DNA from: Candidatus Villigracilis affinis
GTDB taxonomy: Bacteria > Chloroflexota > Anaerolineae > Anaerolineales > Villigracilaceae
DNA: 64,000 nt
Assembly (NCBI GenBank): GCA_016718275.1
Contig: JADKEA010000020.1
Span: forward strand, 62,001 to 126,000
Direction of reading: 5' to 3'
Of this stretch, positions 8,600-16,594 are shown in pieces (within the stretch, counting starts at the first letter, position 1; each line of letters opens with the position of its first letter). The translations under genes and the position numbers were made by a program. A model generated the notes under the pieces. It was not told the origin of the DNA and ran no database searches. It saw nothing but the letters and a program-made list of their open reading frames with translations.

Positions 8600-9136
8600 T
8601 TAGACTTCGCCTTTTTTCTTCCCGTTGCGCATCATTTTTTGCGTTGAATCCGTCGGGATGGTCGGCTCGGGGATGGGTATCTGGATCGGTGTTTGGGCGA
8701 TGGATTCTGCCTGGGCGGCCTCCGAAGGCGTGGCTTCAGGAGCAGGCTCAAGGTCCAGATCGACCGTTTCTTCCATCCGAATTTGGCCGCGCAGGAAGGC
8801 TCCTTCTTCGGTCACGAAAGCGGTTGTGACCACGTCTCCCCACACACGGCCTGAAGCGCGGATCTCGAGTTTCTGGGTGGTGATATTGCCGCGTACTGCG
8901 CCCGCCACGATGACGGTGTTGGCACGCACGTTCTGGCAGGTGACGCGCCCTGTTTCGCCGACAACGAGCATGCCGCGCAGGGCGATCTCGCCTTCAAACG
9001 CGCCTTCGATGCGGACGCCGCCCGAACCGTTGATGCTTCCGTGCCAGATCAGGCCGGAGCCCAACACGGAGGTAATTCTTTCGACAGCTTGTACAGGTTG
9101 GGCGGTTTCAGTGGGGGTGGTGTTGCGTTTGAACAT
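8600..9136 (-). CDS. Bactofilin (polymer-forming cytoskeletal protein)
   Basis: 178 residues. A right-handed beta-helix bactofilin core spans about 22-115, recognisable from GGVRIEGAFEGEI, GRVTCQNVRANTVIVAGAVRGNI and ASGRVWGDVVTTAFVTEEGA. It is followed by an acidic, Pro-rich tail and a basic C-terminus. Bactofilins polymerise without nucleotide and localise cell-wall or polar machinery. The ATG follows a TAAAAT box by seven bases with no Shine-Dalgarno, so the transcript is probably leaderless. It appears monocistronic. Confidence 0.9.
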   Translation of the reverse strand: MFKRNTTPTETAQPVQAVERITSVLGSGLIWHGSINGSGGVRIEGAFEGEIALRGMLVVGETGRVTCQNVRANTVIVAGAVRGNITTQKLEIRASGRVWGDVVTTAFVTEEGAFLRGQIRMEETVDLDLEPAPEATPSEAAQAESIAQTPIQIPIPEPTIPTDSTQKMMRNGKKKGEV

Positions 9137-9143
9137 GGAGGCA

Positions 9144-9149
9144 ATTTTA
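9144..9149 (-). promoter_or_regulatory. -10 box of bactofilin gene (leaderless spacing)
   Basis: On the minus strand GGTAAAAT ends seven bases before the ATG at 9136. With a usual 6-7-base discriminator, transcription would start on or next to the A of ATG. The same geometry recurs at several genes in this window. Confidence 0.5.
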
Positions 9150-9246
9150 CCTTAAAAGAACAGGGCGCTGAAAACGGCGGAAAACGGGCTGCAGTAACAT
9201 TGCGCATCAGCCACCTGTTTACATGTTTACTTCTTACTTATTTCCC

Positions 9247-10044
9247 CTACCCGCCCTTTTCATCCTTTTCACTGACTTGCACACCGATGATGTTGAAGCC
9301 AGAGTCCACATACAACACCTCGCCTGTGACGTGGGCCGAGAGATCGGAGGCCAGGAACACGGCCGAGTTGCCTACATCTTCGATGGTGACGTTTTCGCGC
9401 ATGGGAGCCATATCTGCAAAGTGCTTGTACATATCGCGGAAGCCGCCCACGCCCGCCGCCGCCAGTGTGCGGATGGGGCCAGCCGAGATCGCATTCACGC
9501 GGATCTTCTTCGGGCCGAGGTCATAGGCCAGATAGCGGGTGGATGATTCCAGCGCGGCTTTGGCGACGCCCATTACATTGTAGTGCGGCGCAACTTTCAC
9601 CGAGCCGTAATAGGTCATACACATGACAGAAGCGCCGGGATTCATGATCGGCAGAAAAGCATTGGTCAGCGCAACAAGGGAGAACACACTGATCTCCATC
9701 GCCACTTTGAATCCCTCGCGGCTGGTTTCATTAAATGGTTTGCTCAATTCATCGCGGCCTGCATATGCAATTGAATGGACCAGCACATCGATCTTTCCAA
9801 AATGTTTCGCGGCTTTTTCAACGGTCTGCGCAATCTGGTCATCCTGGGTAATATCGCATTCTTCCACCCATTTGCAATCCACCTGTTCGGCCAGGGGCTT
9901 GACGCGGCGCTCGAGCATTTCGCCAGCGTAACTGATGCCGATGTTCGCGCCCTCGCGCTTGAAAGCCTGCGTGATTCCCCACGCAATCGATTTGTCGTTC
10001 GCAAGACCAAAAATAAGTGCGTTCTTTCCTTCCAATAATCCCAT
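9247..10044 (-). CDS. fabI: Enoyl-[acyl-carrier-protein] reductase (NADH), FabI
   Basis: 265-residue enoyl-ACP reductase that performs the last reduction of each fatty-acid elongation round. The FabI-type nucleotide motif LIFGLANDKSIAWGI and the catalytic Tyr-x6-Lys (Tyr in HYNVMGVAKAALESS) are intact. I take the second of two nearby ATGs because AGGAG sits six bases before it, whereas it directly abuts the first. Sensitivity to triclosan-type inhibitors would follow from the family, but is inference. Downstream the gap contains CCTGTTTACATGTTTAC-type words. Confidence 0.95.
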   Translation of the reverse strand: MGLLEGKNALIFGLANDKSIAWGITQAFKREGANIGISYAGEMLERRVKPLAEQVDCKWVEECDITQDDQIAQTVEKAAKHFGKIDVLVHSIAYAGRDELSKPFNETSREGFKVAMEISVFSLVALTNAFLPIMNPGASVMCMTYYGSVKVAPHYNVMGVAKAALESSTRYLAYDLGPKKIRVNAISAGPIRTLAAAGVGGFRDMYKHFADMAPMRENVTIEDVGNSAVFLASDLSAHVTGEVLYVDSGFNIIGVQVSEKDEKGG

Positions 10045-10078
10045 GTTCATCTCCTAAAAAATCGATTTGGATACCCGA

Positions 10079-10657
10079 TTATCGAATGTCGGCTATCGTC
10101 TCTTTGACTAAAAATCGCCACGGCTTGGAGAACCAAGGCTCTGGCGTAGTATTTAAACCCACGCGGGGGCCAATCGTCACGCATTTATCGGGGACTTTAA
10201 ACCCCGCTTCGATCCTTAAGCTGGAAGTTGATTCTGTCAGATCGGCATAGTTCTCACTTTTAGTGATGCCCAGCGCCTGAGTCAGCTTGCCTGGCCCGAG
10301 TGTATCCCGCCCCTGACGACGCTCCATCATCACGTCAACTCCCTCCAGCGGTTGTATCGCACGGATGAGCACCGCCGCGGGAAAGCCTTCCTTTTCAGTG
10401 ACCGCGTTCAGCATCCAGTGATTGCCATAAGTGAAGTAGACATACGCCCGTCCGGGCGGCCCGAACATCGGATCCGTGCGGATGGTGCGCCCCGCCTTGG
10501 CGTGACTGGCGAGATCATCGAAGCCAAAATACGCCTCGGTCTCGCTGATGATACCGACGAGTTTCACGCCATCCGAGATTCGCACCAGACGTGCCCCGAG
10601 TAATTCGCGGGCCACGGTCAGCGTTGGGCGGTTGTAGAATTTATGGGGGAGAGTCAT
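10079..10657 (-). CDS. 3-methyladenine DNA glycosylase (AAG/MPG family)
   Basis: 192-residue methylpurine-DNA glycosylase for base-excision repair of alkylated purines. Features include FYNRPTLTVARELLGARLVR at the start, the catalytic Glu in GIISETEAYFG, RTDPMFGPPGRAYVYFTYG, and GPGKLTQALGI. I start at the ATG giving MTLPHKFYNRP. A longer frame would run into the adjacent word repeat and add a spurious N-terminus reading like NLQTLT. Two-base spacing features upstream are weak, and the leader is the repeat hairpin at 10669, which could influence its translation. Confidence 0.9.
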   Translation of the reverse strand: MTLPHKFYNRPTLTVARELLGARLVRISDGVKLVGIISETEAYFGFDDLASHAKAGRTIRTDPMFGPPGRAYVYFTYGNHWMLNAVTEKEGFPAAVLIRAIQPLEGVDVMMERRQGRDTLGPGKLTQALGITKSENYADLTESTSSLRIEAGFKVPDKCVTIGPRVGLNTTPEPWFSKPWRFLVKETIADIR

Positions 10658-10668
10658 TGTTAATGTTT

Positions 10669-10728
10669 GCAGGTTTGAAGGTTTACAAGTTAGAACGTTC
10701 AAACCTGCCAACTTGTAAACCTTCAAAC
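10669..10728. repeat. Intergenic word repeat with two mutually exclusive hairpins
   Basis: Arms GTTTGAAGGTTTACAAGTT (10673-10691) and its exact complement (10710-10728) form a 19-bp inverted repeat. A second perfect pair, GCAGGTTTGAA (10669-10679) with TTCAAACCTGC (10698-10708), overlaps the first arm, so the two stems cannot form together. It fills the gap between the epimerase stop and the glycosylase start. Confidence 0.85.
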
Positions 10729-10735
10729 AAGAATT

Positions 10736-11659
10736 TTATTTGAATCTTGCATCTCGCTGAAGCGTGAGCCTTAATCCCTCTTCGAGTTTGATGGAAGGAG
10801 TAAAACGTAATTTTTCTTTTGCGAGATTCAGGTCCGCTCTCATGCGCGAGACACCGCCAGAAGTTTGCGGATTGTAGACCACGTTGGCTTTGCTGTCGGT
10901 CACATCCAGTACGATGCGGATGAGATCCTTGACCGAGGTTTCAGTCCCCGAGCCAACGTTGATGACCGCTCCGTTGATGTTCGGCGCGGTGGATGCCGCG
11001 ACCATTGCGCTGACGACGTCATCCACGTATACGTAGTCACGGCTCTGGCTTCCATCACCGTGGGCGACCAATGTCCCTCCGCGCTGCGCCTGACGAAGAT
11101 AATGCGGCACAACGGGCGGGTGAGAGGGCGGCAGGTGCTGTCCGGGCCCATAGGCGTTGAAGATGCGCAGGCTGACCGTTTCGATCTTCCACAGTGAGCC
11201 GATGGTGTTGACGTAATATTCCGCCGCAAGTTTGGATACGGCGTAGGGTGAGCGCGGGTTGGGTCTGGTGGACTCTGTCAGTGTAGAGTCTCCCAAGTCG
11301 CCGTACACAGCCCCGGACGAAGCAAGAACGACGCGTTTGACTCCCACGTCGCGCATGGCTTCCATCAAAGCCACGGTCCCGCCCACGTTGACGGCGTTAT
11401 AGTCGCGCGGATATAAAATGGATTCCTGCACTGAAACGCGCGCCGCGAGATGATAGACCACATCCACATCTTGTAGCAGCGTCCATAATTTGGGGCGGTC
11501 GCTCACATCTCCGCGTGTGAAATGGACATCGGGTGCAAGCACCTTTGGGTCGCCAGTGGAAAGGTCATCGAGGCCGCGCACCTGGTGTCCTTCGCGGGCG
11601 AGATGATTTGCAAGAGAAGAGCCGAGGAATCCCGCGGCTCCGGTGATCAGAAAATTCAT
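10736..11659 (-). CDS. NAD-dependent nucleotide-sugar epimerase/dehydratase
   Basis: 307-residue extended SDR of the UDP-glucose 4-epimerase/GDP-mannose dehydratase type. TGAAGFLGSSLANHL (residues 6-20) binds NAD; the Ser and Tyr-x3-Lys triad appears as ASSGAVYG (about 114-121) and SPYAVSKLAAEYY (about 137-149). It should interconvert or dehydrate nucleotide sugars for surface polysaccharide. TATAAT lies nine bases before the ATG with no Shine-Dalgarno, suggesting a leaderless or very short-leader transcript. It may be co-transcribed with the downstream glycosylase through the repeat. Confidence 0.88.
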   Translation of the reverse strand: MNFLITGAAGFLGSSLANHLAREGHQVRGLDDLSTGDPKVLAPDVHFTRGDVSDRPKLWTLLQDVDVVYHLAARVSVQESILYPRDYNAVNVGGTVALMEAMRDVGVKRVVLASSGAVYGDLGDSTLTESTRPNPRSPYAVSKLAAEYYVNTIGSLWKIETVSLRIFNAYGPGQHLPPSHPPVVPHYLRQAQRGGTLVAHGDGSQSRDYVYVDDVVSAMVAASTAPNINGAVINVGSGTETSVKDLIRIVLDVTDSKANVVYNPQTSGGVSRMRADLNLAKEKLRFTPSIKLEEGLRLTLQRDARFK

Positions 11660-11700
11660 AGGAAAAAGATTATAACCGCAATATTGGTGGCTGTTTTTGA

Positions 11701-11729
11701 TTGACTCGTACTGGGTACTGTGTTATCTT
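11701..11729 (+). promoter_or_regulatory. Probable housekeeping promoter of the cold-shock gene
   Basis: TTGACT (11701-11706), 17-bp spacer, TATCTT (11724-11729). A start near 11736 would give the cold-shock gene an untranslated leader of about 139 nt, the length typical of structured csp leaders in other bacteria. Confidence 0.6.
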
Positions 11730-11874
11730 TGTCGCCGATAGGAAAACGGTAAGTTACGTTGGTTTGAAGAACATCAACAGCTCACGGTTAACCCGTGGGT
11801 TGTTTTGTTTTGACCTCCGATGGAACAAACAGATTGACCTAAACAAATTTTTTCAATTGCCAAAGGAGGCAAAA

Positions 11875-12087
11875 ATGTCTGACAGAATAATCGGTACGGT
11901 AAAGTGGTTCAATGGTGACAAGGGTTATGGTTTCCTCGCCCGTGAAGGTGGAGCGGACGTGTTCGTCCATTTCTCCGCCATTCAGGGTGATGGTTACCGC
12001 AATCTCCAGGAAGGCCAGAAAGTTGAATTCACCGTTGAGAAGGGTCCCAAAGGACCACAGGCGACCAACGTCACCATTCTCGCTTAA
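11875..12087 (+). CDS. Cold-shock protein, CspA family
   Basis: 70-residue single OB-fold protein with RNP1 ([10 protein letters not shown]) and RNP2 (VFVHFSAI) nucleic-acid-binding motifs. It binds single-stranded RNA/DNA as an RNA chaperone. The start is set by AAAGGAGG seven bases before the ATG; an upstream in-frame extension is the mRNA leader. Followed by a strong terminator, so monocistronic. A DEAD-box helicase lies 540 bp away on the other strand, a common cold-response partner. Confidence 0.95.
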   Translation: MSDRIIGTVKWFNGDKGYGFLAREGGADVFVHFSAIQGDGYRNLQEGQKVEFTVEKGPKGPQATNVTILA

Positions 12088-12091
12088 TACT

Positions 12092-12129
12092 AAAAAAGAG
12101 CCTGATGCGAAAGCGTCAGGCTCTTTTTT
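12092..12129 (+). terminator. Rho-independent terminator after csp
   Basis: Stem AAAAGAGCCTGA / TCAGGCTCTTTT around loop TGCGAAAGCG, followed by a T-run. It begins four bases after the cold-shock stop codon. Confidence 0.9.
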
Positions 12130-12169
12130 GATTCCCAGGAACCGGTGAATTGGAATCGCAGAGCACTTA

Positions 12170-12520
12170 TTATTTCAAATGTTTTTTGATATCTTCGCGC
12201 AGGTCTATGGCACTACCCAGGACGACGCCGAATATGATCAGGATGAGCGTGGCCCCTGCGCCAGTGTAGGTCGAATATTGTGAGACCCATATATTTGTGA
12301 GAATGATCGTGCCAATGACGCCGAAGATCAATGCGTACAGTGGGATCTTTATGATATACGGGGTTTTCTGCCAATCCTCCCGAAGCGAGATGGGTTTTTG
12401 CATTCGTTTTTCTTTGATCGAGGAATTTCGTTGGAATTTGCGTTCGCGTTCCAGCGGATCGCGGTCTCTAAGCTGCTTTTCCCGCAGCCGCTTGAGTCTT
12501 TCGGTCTCTGATTCGGGCAT
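12170..12520 (-). CDS. Small membrane protein with basic N-terminus, unknown function
   Basis: 116 residues. The first 48 are strongly charged (many Arg, Lys, Glu; possibly helical), followed by two membrane helices (about 55-75 and 83-103) and a short basic tail. A clear AAAGGAG precedes the ATG. No family recognised. Located between the csp terminator and the helicase, transcribed from its own region. Confidence 0.6.
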   Translation of the reverse strand: MPESETERLKRLREKQLRDRDPLERERKFQRNSSIKEKRMQKPISLREDWQKTPYIIKIPLYALIFGVIGTIILTNIWVSQYSTYTGAGATLILIIFGVVLGSAIDLREDIKKHLK

Positions 12521-12580
12521 GACGAACTCCTTTCACTTGTTTCCGTGAAGACACTTCCAAATAGAGGTAATTGCATTATA

Positions 12581-12614
12581 ACGAAAACCCGCCTCAAGTG
12601 AGGCGGGTTTTCGT
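12581..12614 (-). terminator. Rho-independent terminator after the helicase
   Basis: Near-perfect palindrome ACGAAAACCCGCCTCA / TGAGGCGGGTTTTCGT with a 2-base loop, just past the stop of the minus-strand RhlE gene. T-runs exist on both strands. Confidence 0.85.
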
Positions 12615-12627
12615 TGATTATACTAGT

Positions 12628-13878
12628 TTACTTTCTCTTCGGTGCCAGGCGATTTCTTCCATAACTCTTTGGGGTGGCGGCGGGGCGCGGCGGGCGGCGG
12701 GAGTCTTCTCGGGGAGCGCCTCTTCCTCGGCCAGAGTCAGATTTCGGCGGGGCGGGAGCGGTGTAGTCGAATCCATCGAGGGTTTCGCGTCTGAGCGGAC
12801 TTCCCATAATGCGTTCGAGAATCCGAATCATGTCGTTATCTTCATGTGTGACGAGTGTGAAGGCGTCGCCGGTACGTTGGGCGCGGCCTGTGCGGCCAAT
12901 GCGGTGGATGTATGCGTCGGCGGTATCGGGCATGTCGTAGTTGATCACGTGAGAAATGCTTTCAACATCCAAACCGCGCGCGGCAATATCGGTGGCGACC
13001 ATGATCGGGTGCGTGCCGTCCTTGAAACCTTTAAGCGCGGCTTGGCGCTGTCCCTGTGAACGATCACCATGCAGGCTTGTCACTTTTAATCCTGCGCGTA
13101 AAATTTGCTGTGAAACTTTTTGTGCGCGATATTTTGTGCGCGTGAAGATCAAAACAGAATCTGTATCGGTGCGCTTGAGCAATTCAAGCAGCAGCGCCGA
13201 TTTCAAATGCGGCGGCACGGGATACAACGCATGCGTAACCGTGTGCGCGGGCTTGACGATTCCCATCGCGATCTTTTGCGGCTGCTTGAGCGCCTGCTGT
13301 GCGAGCAATTCCACATCAGCGGGGAAGGTGGCCGAGAACATCATCGTCTGGCGTTTCTCGGGCACGGCTTTCACAATGCGGCGCACGTCGGGCAGAAAAC
13401 CCATGTCGAACATTCTGTCAGCTTCATCAAGCACGAGGACTTCGATGTTGCCCATTTTTGCATGGCCTTGTGCGATCAGATCCAGCAGACGGCCCGGGCA
13501 GGCGACGAGGATTTCCGCGCCGTTGCGCAATGCCTGGACTTGTGGATGCGCTCCAACGCCCCCGTAGATGGTTACGCTGCGCAGCTTGGTCCCAGCTGAT
13601 AGAACGCGGATGACATCGTGAATTTGTTCAGCGAGTTCGCGTGTGGGGGTAACGATCAGTGCGCGCGGCACGCCGCGTTGACCAGTCAACAGTTTGTTCA
13701 AAATGGGGAGGACGAATGCGGCGGTCTTGCCTGTGCCTGTCTGTGCGGTGCCGATGATATCGCGCCCGCGTGACGCGGCAGGGATGGCCGCTTCCTGGAT
13801 CGGTGTTGCGGTGTCGTACCCCGCTTTTTTGATGCCCACCATCAGGCGGGAATCCAGATTAAATTGTTCGAAGTTCAA
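12628..13878 (-). CDS. DEAD-box RNA helicase, RhlE type
   Basis: 416 residues. All helicase motifs are visible: Q-motif region, Walker A AQTGTGKTAAF (about 44-54), PTRELAEQ, VLDEADRMFDMGF (about 150), SATFP, and in domain 2 ATDIAARGLDVESISHVINYD and HRIGRTGRAQ. The last 55 residues are a Pro/Arg/Gly/Ser-rich basic tail usual for RhlE. It unwinds short RNA duplexes in ribosome assembly or mRNA decay. The start appears to be TTG, with AAGGA five bases upstream. The 187-bp upstream region contains an ACATATA/TATATGT inverted repeat (14012-14040). Confidence 0.92.
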   Translation of the reverse strand: MNFEQFNLDSRLMVGIKKAGYDTATPIQEAAIPAASRGRDIIGTAQTGTGKTAAFVLPILNKLLTGQRGVPRALIVTPTRELAEQIHDVIRVLSAGTKLRSVTIYGGVGAHPQVQALRNGAEILVACPGRLLDLIAQGHAKMGNIEVLVLDEADRMFDMGFLPDVRRIVKAVPEKRQTMMFSATFPADVELLAQQALKQPQKIAMGIVKPAHTVTHALYPVPPHLKSALLLELLKRTDTDSVLIFTRTKYRAQKVSQQILRAGLKVTSLHGDRSQGQRQAALKGFKDGTHPIMVATDIAARGLDVESISHVINYDMPDTADAYIHRIGRTGRAQRTGDAFTLVTHEDNDMIRILERIMGSPLRRETLDGFDYTAPAPPKSDSGRGRGAPREDSRRPPRPAATPKSYGRNRLAPKRK

Positions 13879-14065
13879 AATATTCCTTTTCTTCAGAAGT
13901 CTATCAATGTTGGGGAAAAAACAGCGCGGACTGCTGATATAAGTGAGTCAGCGGATTTGTAAATCAGGGACTCGATAAATGGATTGTGAAGGGATTATAG
14001 CACTGAAAAGAACATATATTCGTTGTGCGAGAGTATATGTCGCGTTTGTAACGTGATGGAAAGCA

Positions 14066-14962
14066 TTAAGCCAAAAACAACACCGCCACCCCGACGATTG
14101 CGAGCAAAGTCCCTGCGATGGCCTGCCAGCCGACCTTTTCTTTAAAGAAGAAGTAACTAATGGGAAGGACAATCACAGGTGGAAGCGCCATTAACGTGCT
14201 GGCAACCCCGATTTCGGCATGCTGCACTGCCAGCAGGGAAGCGGATACGCCCAGCACAGGCCCTACCAACGCGCCGAGCGCAAGCAGACCGAGAGATTTT
14301 GGTTGCTGGCGAATCGTTGTGATCGTTGCGCCTGCCTGCCCTTCAATCATCGCCCAAATCCAGACGAAAATTGCAGCGGCCAACATACGGATGGCATTCG
14401 CTTGAAATGGAGAGAAATTCTCAGCCATCGCCTGCTTGGAGAGGACAAGCCCCACGGCTTGCCCAAGCCCGGCCAGCACCCCAAAGAGCACGCCGCGGCG
14501 TGTTTGTCCGTGCGGAGTGTCGGCAGGCTCTTCGTGTGACATCACCACCCATCCGATTCCCGAAAGCGCGAGGGCGATTCCGAGGATCTGCACGACGGTA
14601 AGCGTTTCGCCGAAGAATGCCCAGGCAATGATCGAGCCGAAGATGGGGGCGAGGCTTAATAACAAACTGCCAAGGCGCGGACCAACTGAGACAAACGATT
14701 GAAATAGAAATGCATCACCCAGCGAAAGCCCTATAACTCCCGAAAGACTCAGCCATATCCAACGGGAAGAATCTGCTGAAAATGGGAATGGTTCGCGGAA
14801 AAGAATCAGGTTCAAGATGATGAGGTAGATCAACGCAAATAAAAGTCGCATGCGGTTGGTGACCTGCGAACCGATCATGCGGCCCGTTTTTGTAAAGATG
14901 AGTGCGGTCATCGCGAAGAAGAAAGATGTCGCAAGTCCTGCGACTTCACCGATAAAATTCAT
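14066..14962 (-). CDS. EamA/DMT-family transporter
   Basis: 298-residue drug/metabolite transporter with ten predicted membrane helices in two EamA repeats (about 1-140 and 155-298). FGETLTVVQILGIALALSG and VGWQAIAGTLLAIVGVAVLF mark the ends of each repeat. Members export amino acids, nucleotides or other metabolites; the substrate is unknown. AAGGAA precedes the ATG. A second EamA gene lies immediately upstream in the same direction, with 64 bp between, but the two are only distantly similar. Confidence 0.88.
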   Translation of the reverse strand: MNFIGEVAGLATSFFFAMTALIFTKTGRMIGSQVTNRMRLLFALIYLIILNLILFREPFPFSADSSRWIWLSLSGVIGLSLGDAFLFQSFVSVGPRLGSLLLSLAPIFGSIIAWAFFGETLTVVQILGIALALSGIGWVVMSHEEPADTPHGQTRRGVLFGVLAGLGQAVGLVLSKQAMAENFSPFQANAIRMLAAAIFVWIWAMIEGQAGATITTIRQQPKSLGLLALGALVGPVLGVSASLLAVQHAEIGVASTLMALPPVIVLPISYFFFKEKVGWQAIAGTLLAIVGVAVLFLA

Positions 14963-15026
14963 GGGTATTCCTTTTGTTTTTTTAAATTGGTTTTTGGAAA
15001 AGCCGCTTTCTCTATATACAAAGATA

Positions 15027-15908
15027 TCAAGCAGGCGTTTGAGTTTCGGCGGTATTTTTCAACTCTGCTCTCGTTAGCAAAATAACGGCGACCAGAATCA
15101 ACCCGCCGCCGATCATGACAATGGGCAGGAGTTTGTCGCCAAACAGCCACGCGGCCAGCAGCACAGTGACAATGGGTTCGAGTGTGGAGAGCATGGCGGC
15201 GTTGGTCGGGCCGATGCGTTCAAGCCCTGCGAGAAATGTGACCACGGGGATGATCGTGGAAACGATAATGATTCCCAGCATGGCAAGCCAGCCTGAATTG
15301 GTCGCGGGAAACTGCGCGCCGTTGACCAGAGTCAGCAGTCCATACACAGCGCCTGCCGAAGCAAAAATCACTGTGGATGATTGCACCGCAGTGACATGCT
15401 TCATCACATTCGTGCCGACGATGATGTAAATCGAATAAATGATCGCGGCCGTGATGGCCATGAGTGCGCCGATCAACTGTCCGCTGACGGGGCCGACGGT
15501 GAGCGCCGTGCCAAAGAGCGCAAGCAGGAGCGCGATGATCTTGATCCGCGTGACCTTTTCGTGCAGGAAAATGGTGGAGAGAATCGCAACGAAGAAAGGA
15601 TATAGATAGAGCAGCAAGGCTACCAAACCAGCCGAGGCATAATTGATCGCGGTGAGATACATGAAAGATTGCCCCACATATCCCAGCGCGCCCATGCCGA
15701 TCAGTTGGGCGAGAATCCGTCCGCGTGGAAAATGCTCCTTGCGCAGAAGCAGGATCACGGTCATGAAAGAAGCGGAAATTCCAAATCGTAAAAAGAGGAC
15801 AGTGTAGATATTCATGCCGTCGTTGTAGGCGTATCGGCCAAAGATGGCGAGCGTTCCAAACGATGCGGCAGAGATGGCGATGAGGATGATGCCGATGAGT
15901 CTTCTCAT
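15027..15908 (-). CDS. EamA/DMT-family transporter (second copy)
   Basis: 293-residue ten-helix EamA exporter. Repeat ends are marked by FLHEKVTRIKIIALLLALFG and WLFGDKLLPIVMIGGGLI. I prefer the ATG at 15908 over an upstream TTG. A TATAGT box ends eight bases before this ATG and no Shine-Dalgarno is seen, so a leaderless transcript is plausible. Unrelated in detail to the neighbouring EamA gene; the pair probably does not form a heterodimer. Confidence 0.87.
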   Translation of the reverse strand: MRRLIGIILIAISAASFGTLAIFGRYAYNDGMNIYTVLFLRFGISASFMTVILLLRKEHFPRGRILAQLIGMGALGYVGQSFMYLTAINYASAGLVALLLYLYPFFVAILSTIFLHEKVTRIKIIALLLALFGTALTVGPVSGQLIGALMAITAAIIYSIYIIVGTNVMKHVTAVQSSTVIFASAGAVYGLLTLVNGAQFPATNSGWLAMLGIIIVSTIIPVVTFLAGLERIGPTNAAMLSTLEPIVTVLLAAWLFGDKLLPIVMIGGGLILVAVILLTRAELKNTAETQTPA

Positions 15909-15934
15909 AACGGGCAACTATATCACAGGCAAAA

Positions 15935-15961
15935 ATAAATCTCCCGTGCAGGGAGATTTAT
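15935..15961 (-). terminator. Terminator hairpin after the YiiX-like gene
   Basis: ATAAATCTCCC / GGGAGATTTAT with loop GTGCA. It overlaps the stop codon of the minus-strand gene that ends at 15958 and has T-rich flank on that strand. Confidence 0.7.
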
Positions 15962-16548
15962 GCTGACGTTAAAATTGAAAGTGTTTCTCTTTGCCTGTGC
16001 GAGAAACCATCCCAAATTTCCTGCGGATAAATGATCTGGTTTGTGCCCGGCAGTTGTTCCATGGCAAGGCCTGTGTTCAAGTCAATGCCGATGCTTTGGT
16101 AGGCTTTGTAGGCAAGTTGGCTGCAATAAAAAGCATCTTCGGTCTCGGGGTTTAGGAAGTTGAGATTGTACGGTTTGCCAACTTGCGCAAGAATGTAATT
16201 TACGACAGCCTTACGCAGGGTTATCTCTTCTTCTTCAGGTACGCCCAGCGTATCAAGCGGCGAAACGATTCCATAAAACGTGTCGAATAAAAGTCCGCGC
16301 TGGCGGGCCATGCGTTCGGTATCCCAATTGCCGTGCGGCACATTGAATGTGATCACGCCGCGCGCGCCTGCTTCGGCACAGCGCCCATCAGGTCCAAGAT
16401 AAATGGCAACATGATCCACATCACCCGGCACGAGCCGCCCGACAAGCCGCCAAAATTCACCTGGCAGAATATTGGGCTTGCCATTCATCGTGCAGATGAT
16501 GTCGCCTGTTTGTAAAGCCAATCCGTTGATCTGGTAAGTGTGTATCAT
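15958..16548 (-). CDS. YiiX/YebB-like permuted NlpC/P60 hydrolase
   Basis: 196 residues. The permuted papain-like layout is visible: His in DVDHVAIYLG (about 43), Glu/Asp in CAEAGARGVI (about 60), and Cys in FYCSQLAYKAY (about 143). Such enzymes cleave amide bonds in peptidoglycan peptides, lipids or lipoproteins. The N-terminal LQTGDIICTMNG is typical for this fold's start. No signal peptide, so cytoplasmic or leaderless. TATAAT is found eleven bases before the ATG. Substrate unknown. Confidence 0.75.
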   Translation of the reverse strand: MIHTYQINGLALQTGDIICTMNGKPNILPGEFWRLVGRLVPGDVDHVAIYLGPDGRCAEAGARGVITFNVPHGNWDTERMARQRGLLFDTFYGIVSPLDTLGVPEEEEITLRKAVVNYILAQVGKPYNLNFLNPETEDAFYCSQLAYKAYQSIGIDLNTGLAMEQLPGTNQIIYPQEIWDGFSHRQRETLSILTSA

Positions 16549-16594
16549 TTTCCGTATTCATTATACGGATATTTCCCCCAAACGTTTCAGCCGT

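Noticed and set aside
10658..10726. N-terminal extension of the 3-methyladenine glycosylase
   Set aside because: It is encoded by the word repeat and reads as CKPSNLQTLT-type sequence; the conserved family start lies after it.
11701..11874. N-terminal extension of the cold-shock protein
   Set aside because: The extension is the promoter and leader; the ATG at 11875 has a perfect Shine-Dalgarno and gives the standard 70-residue protein.
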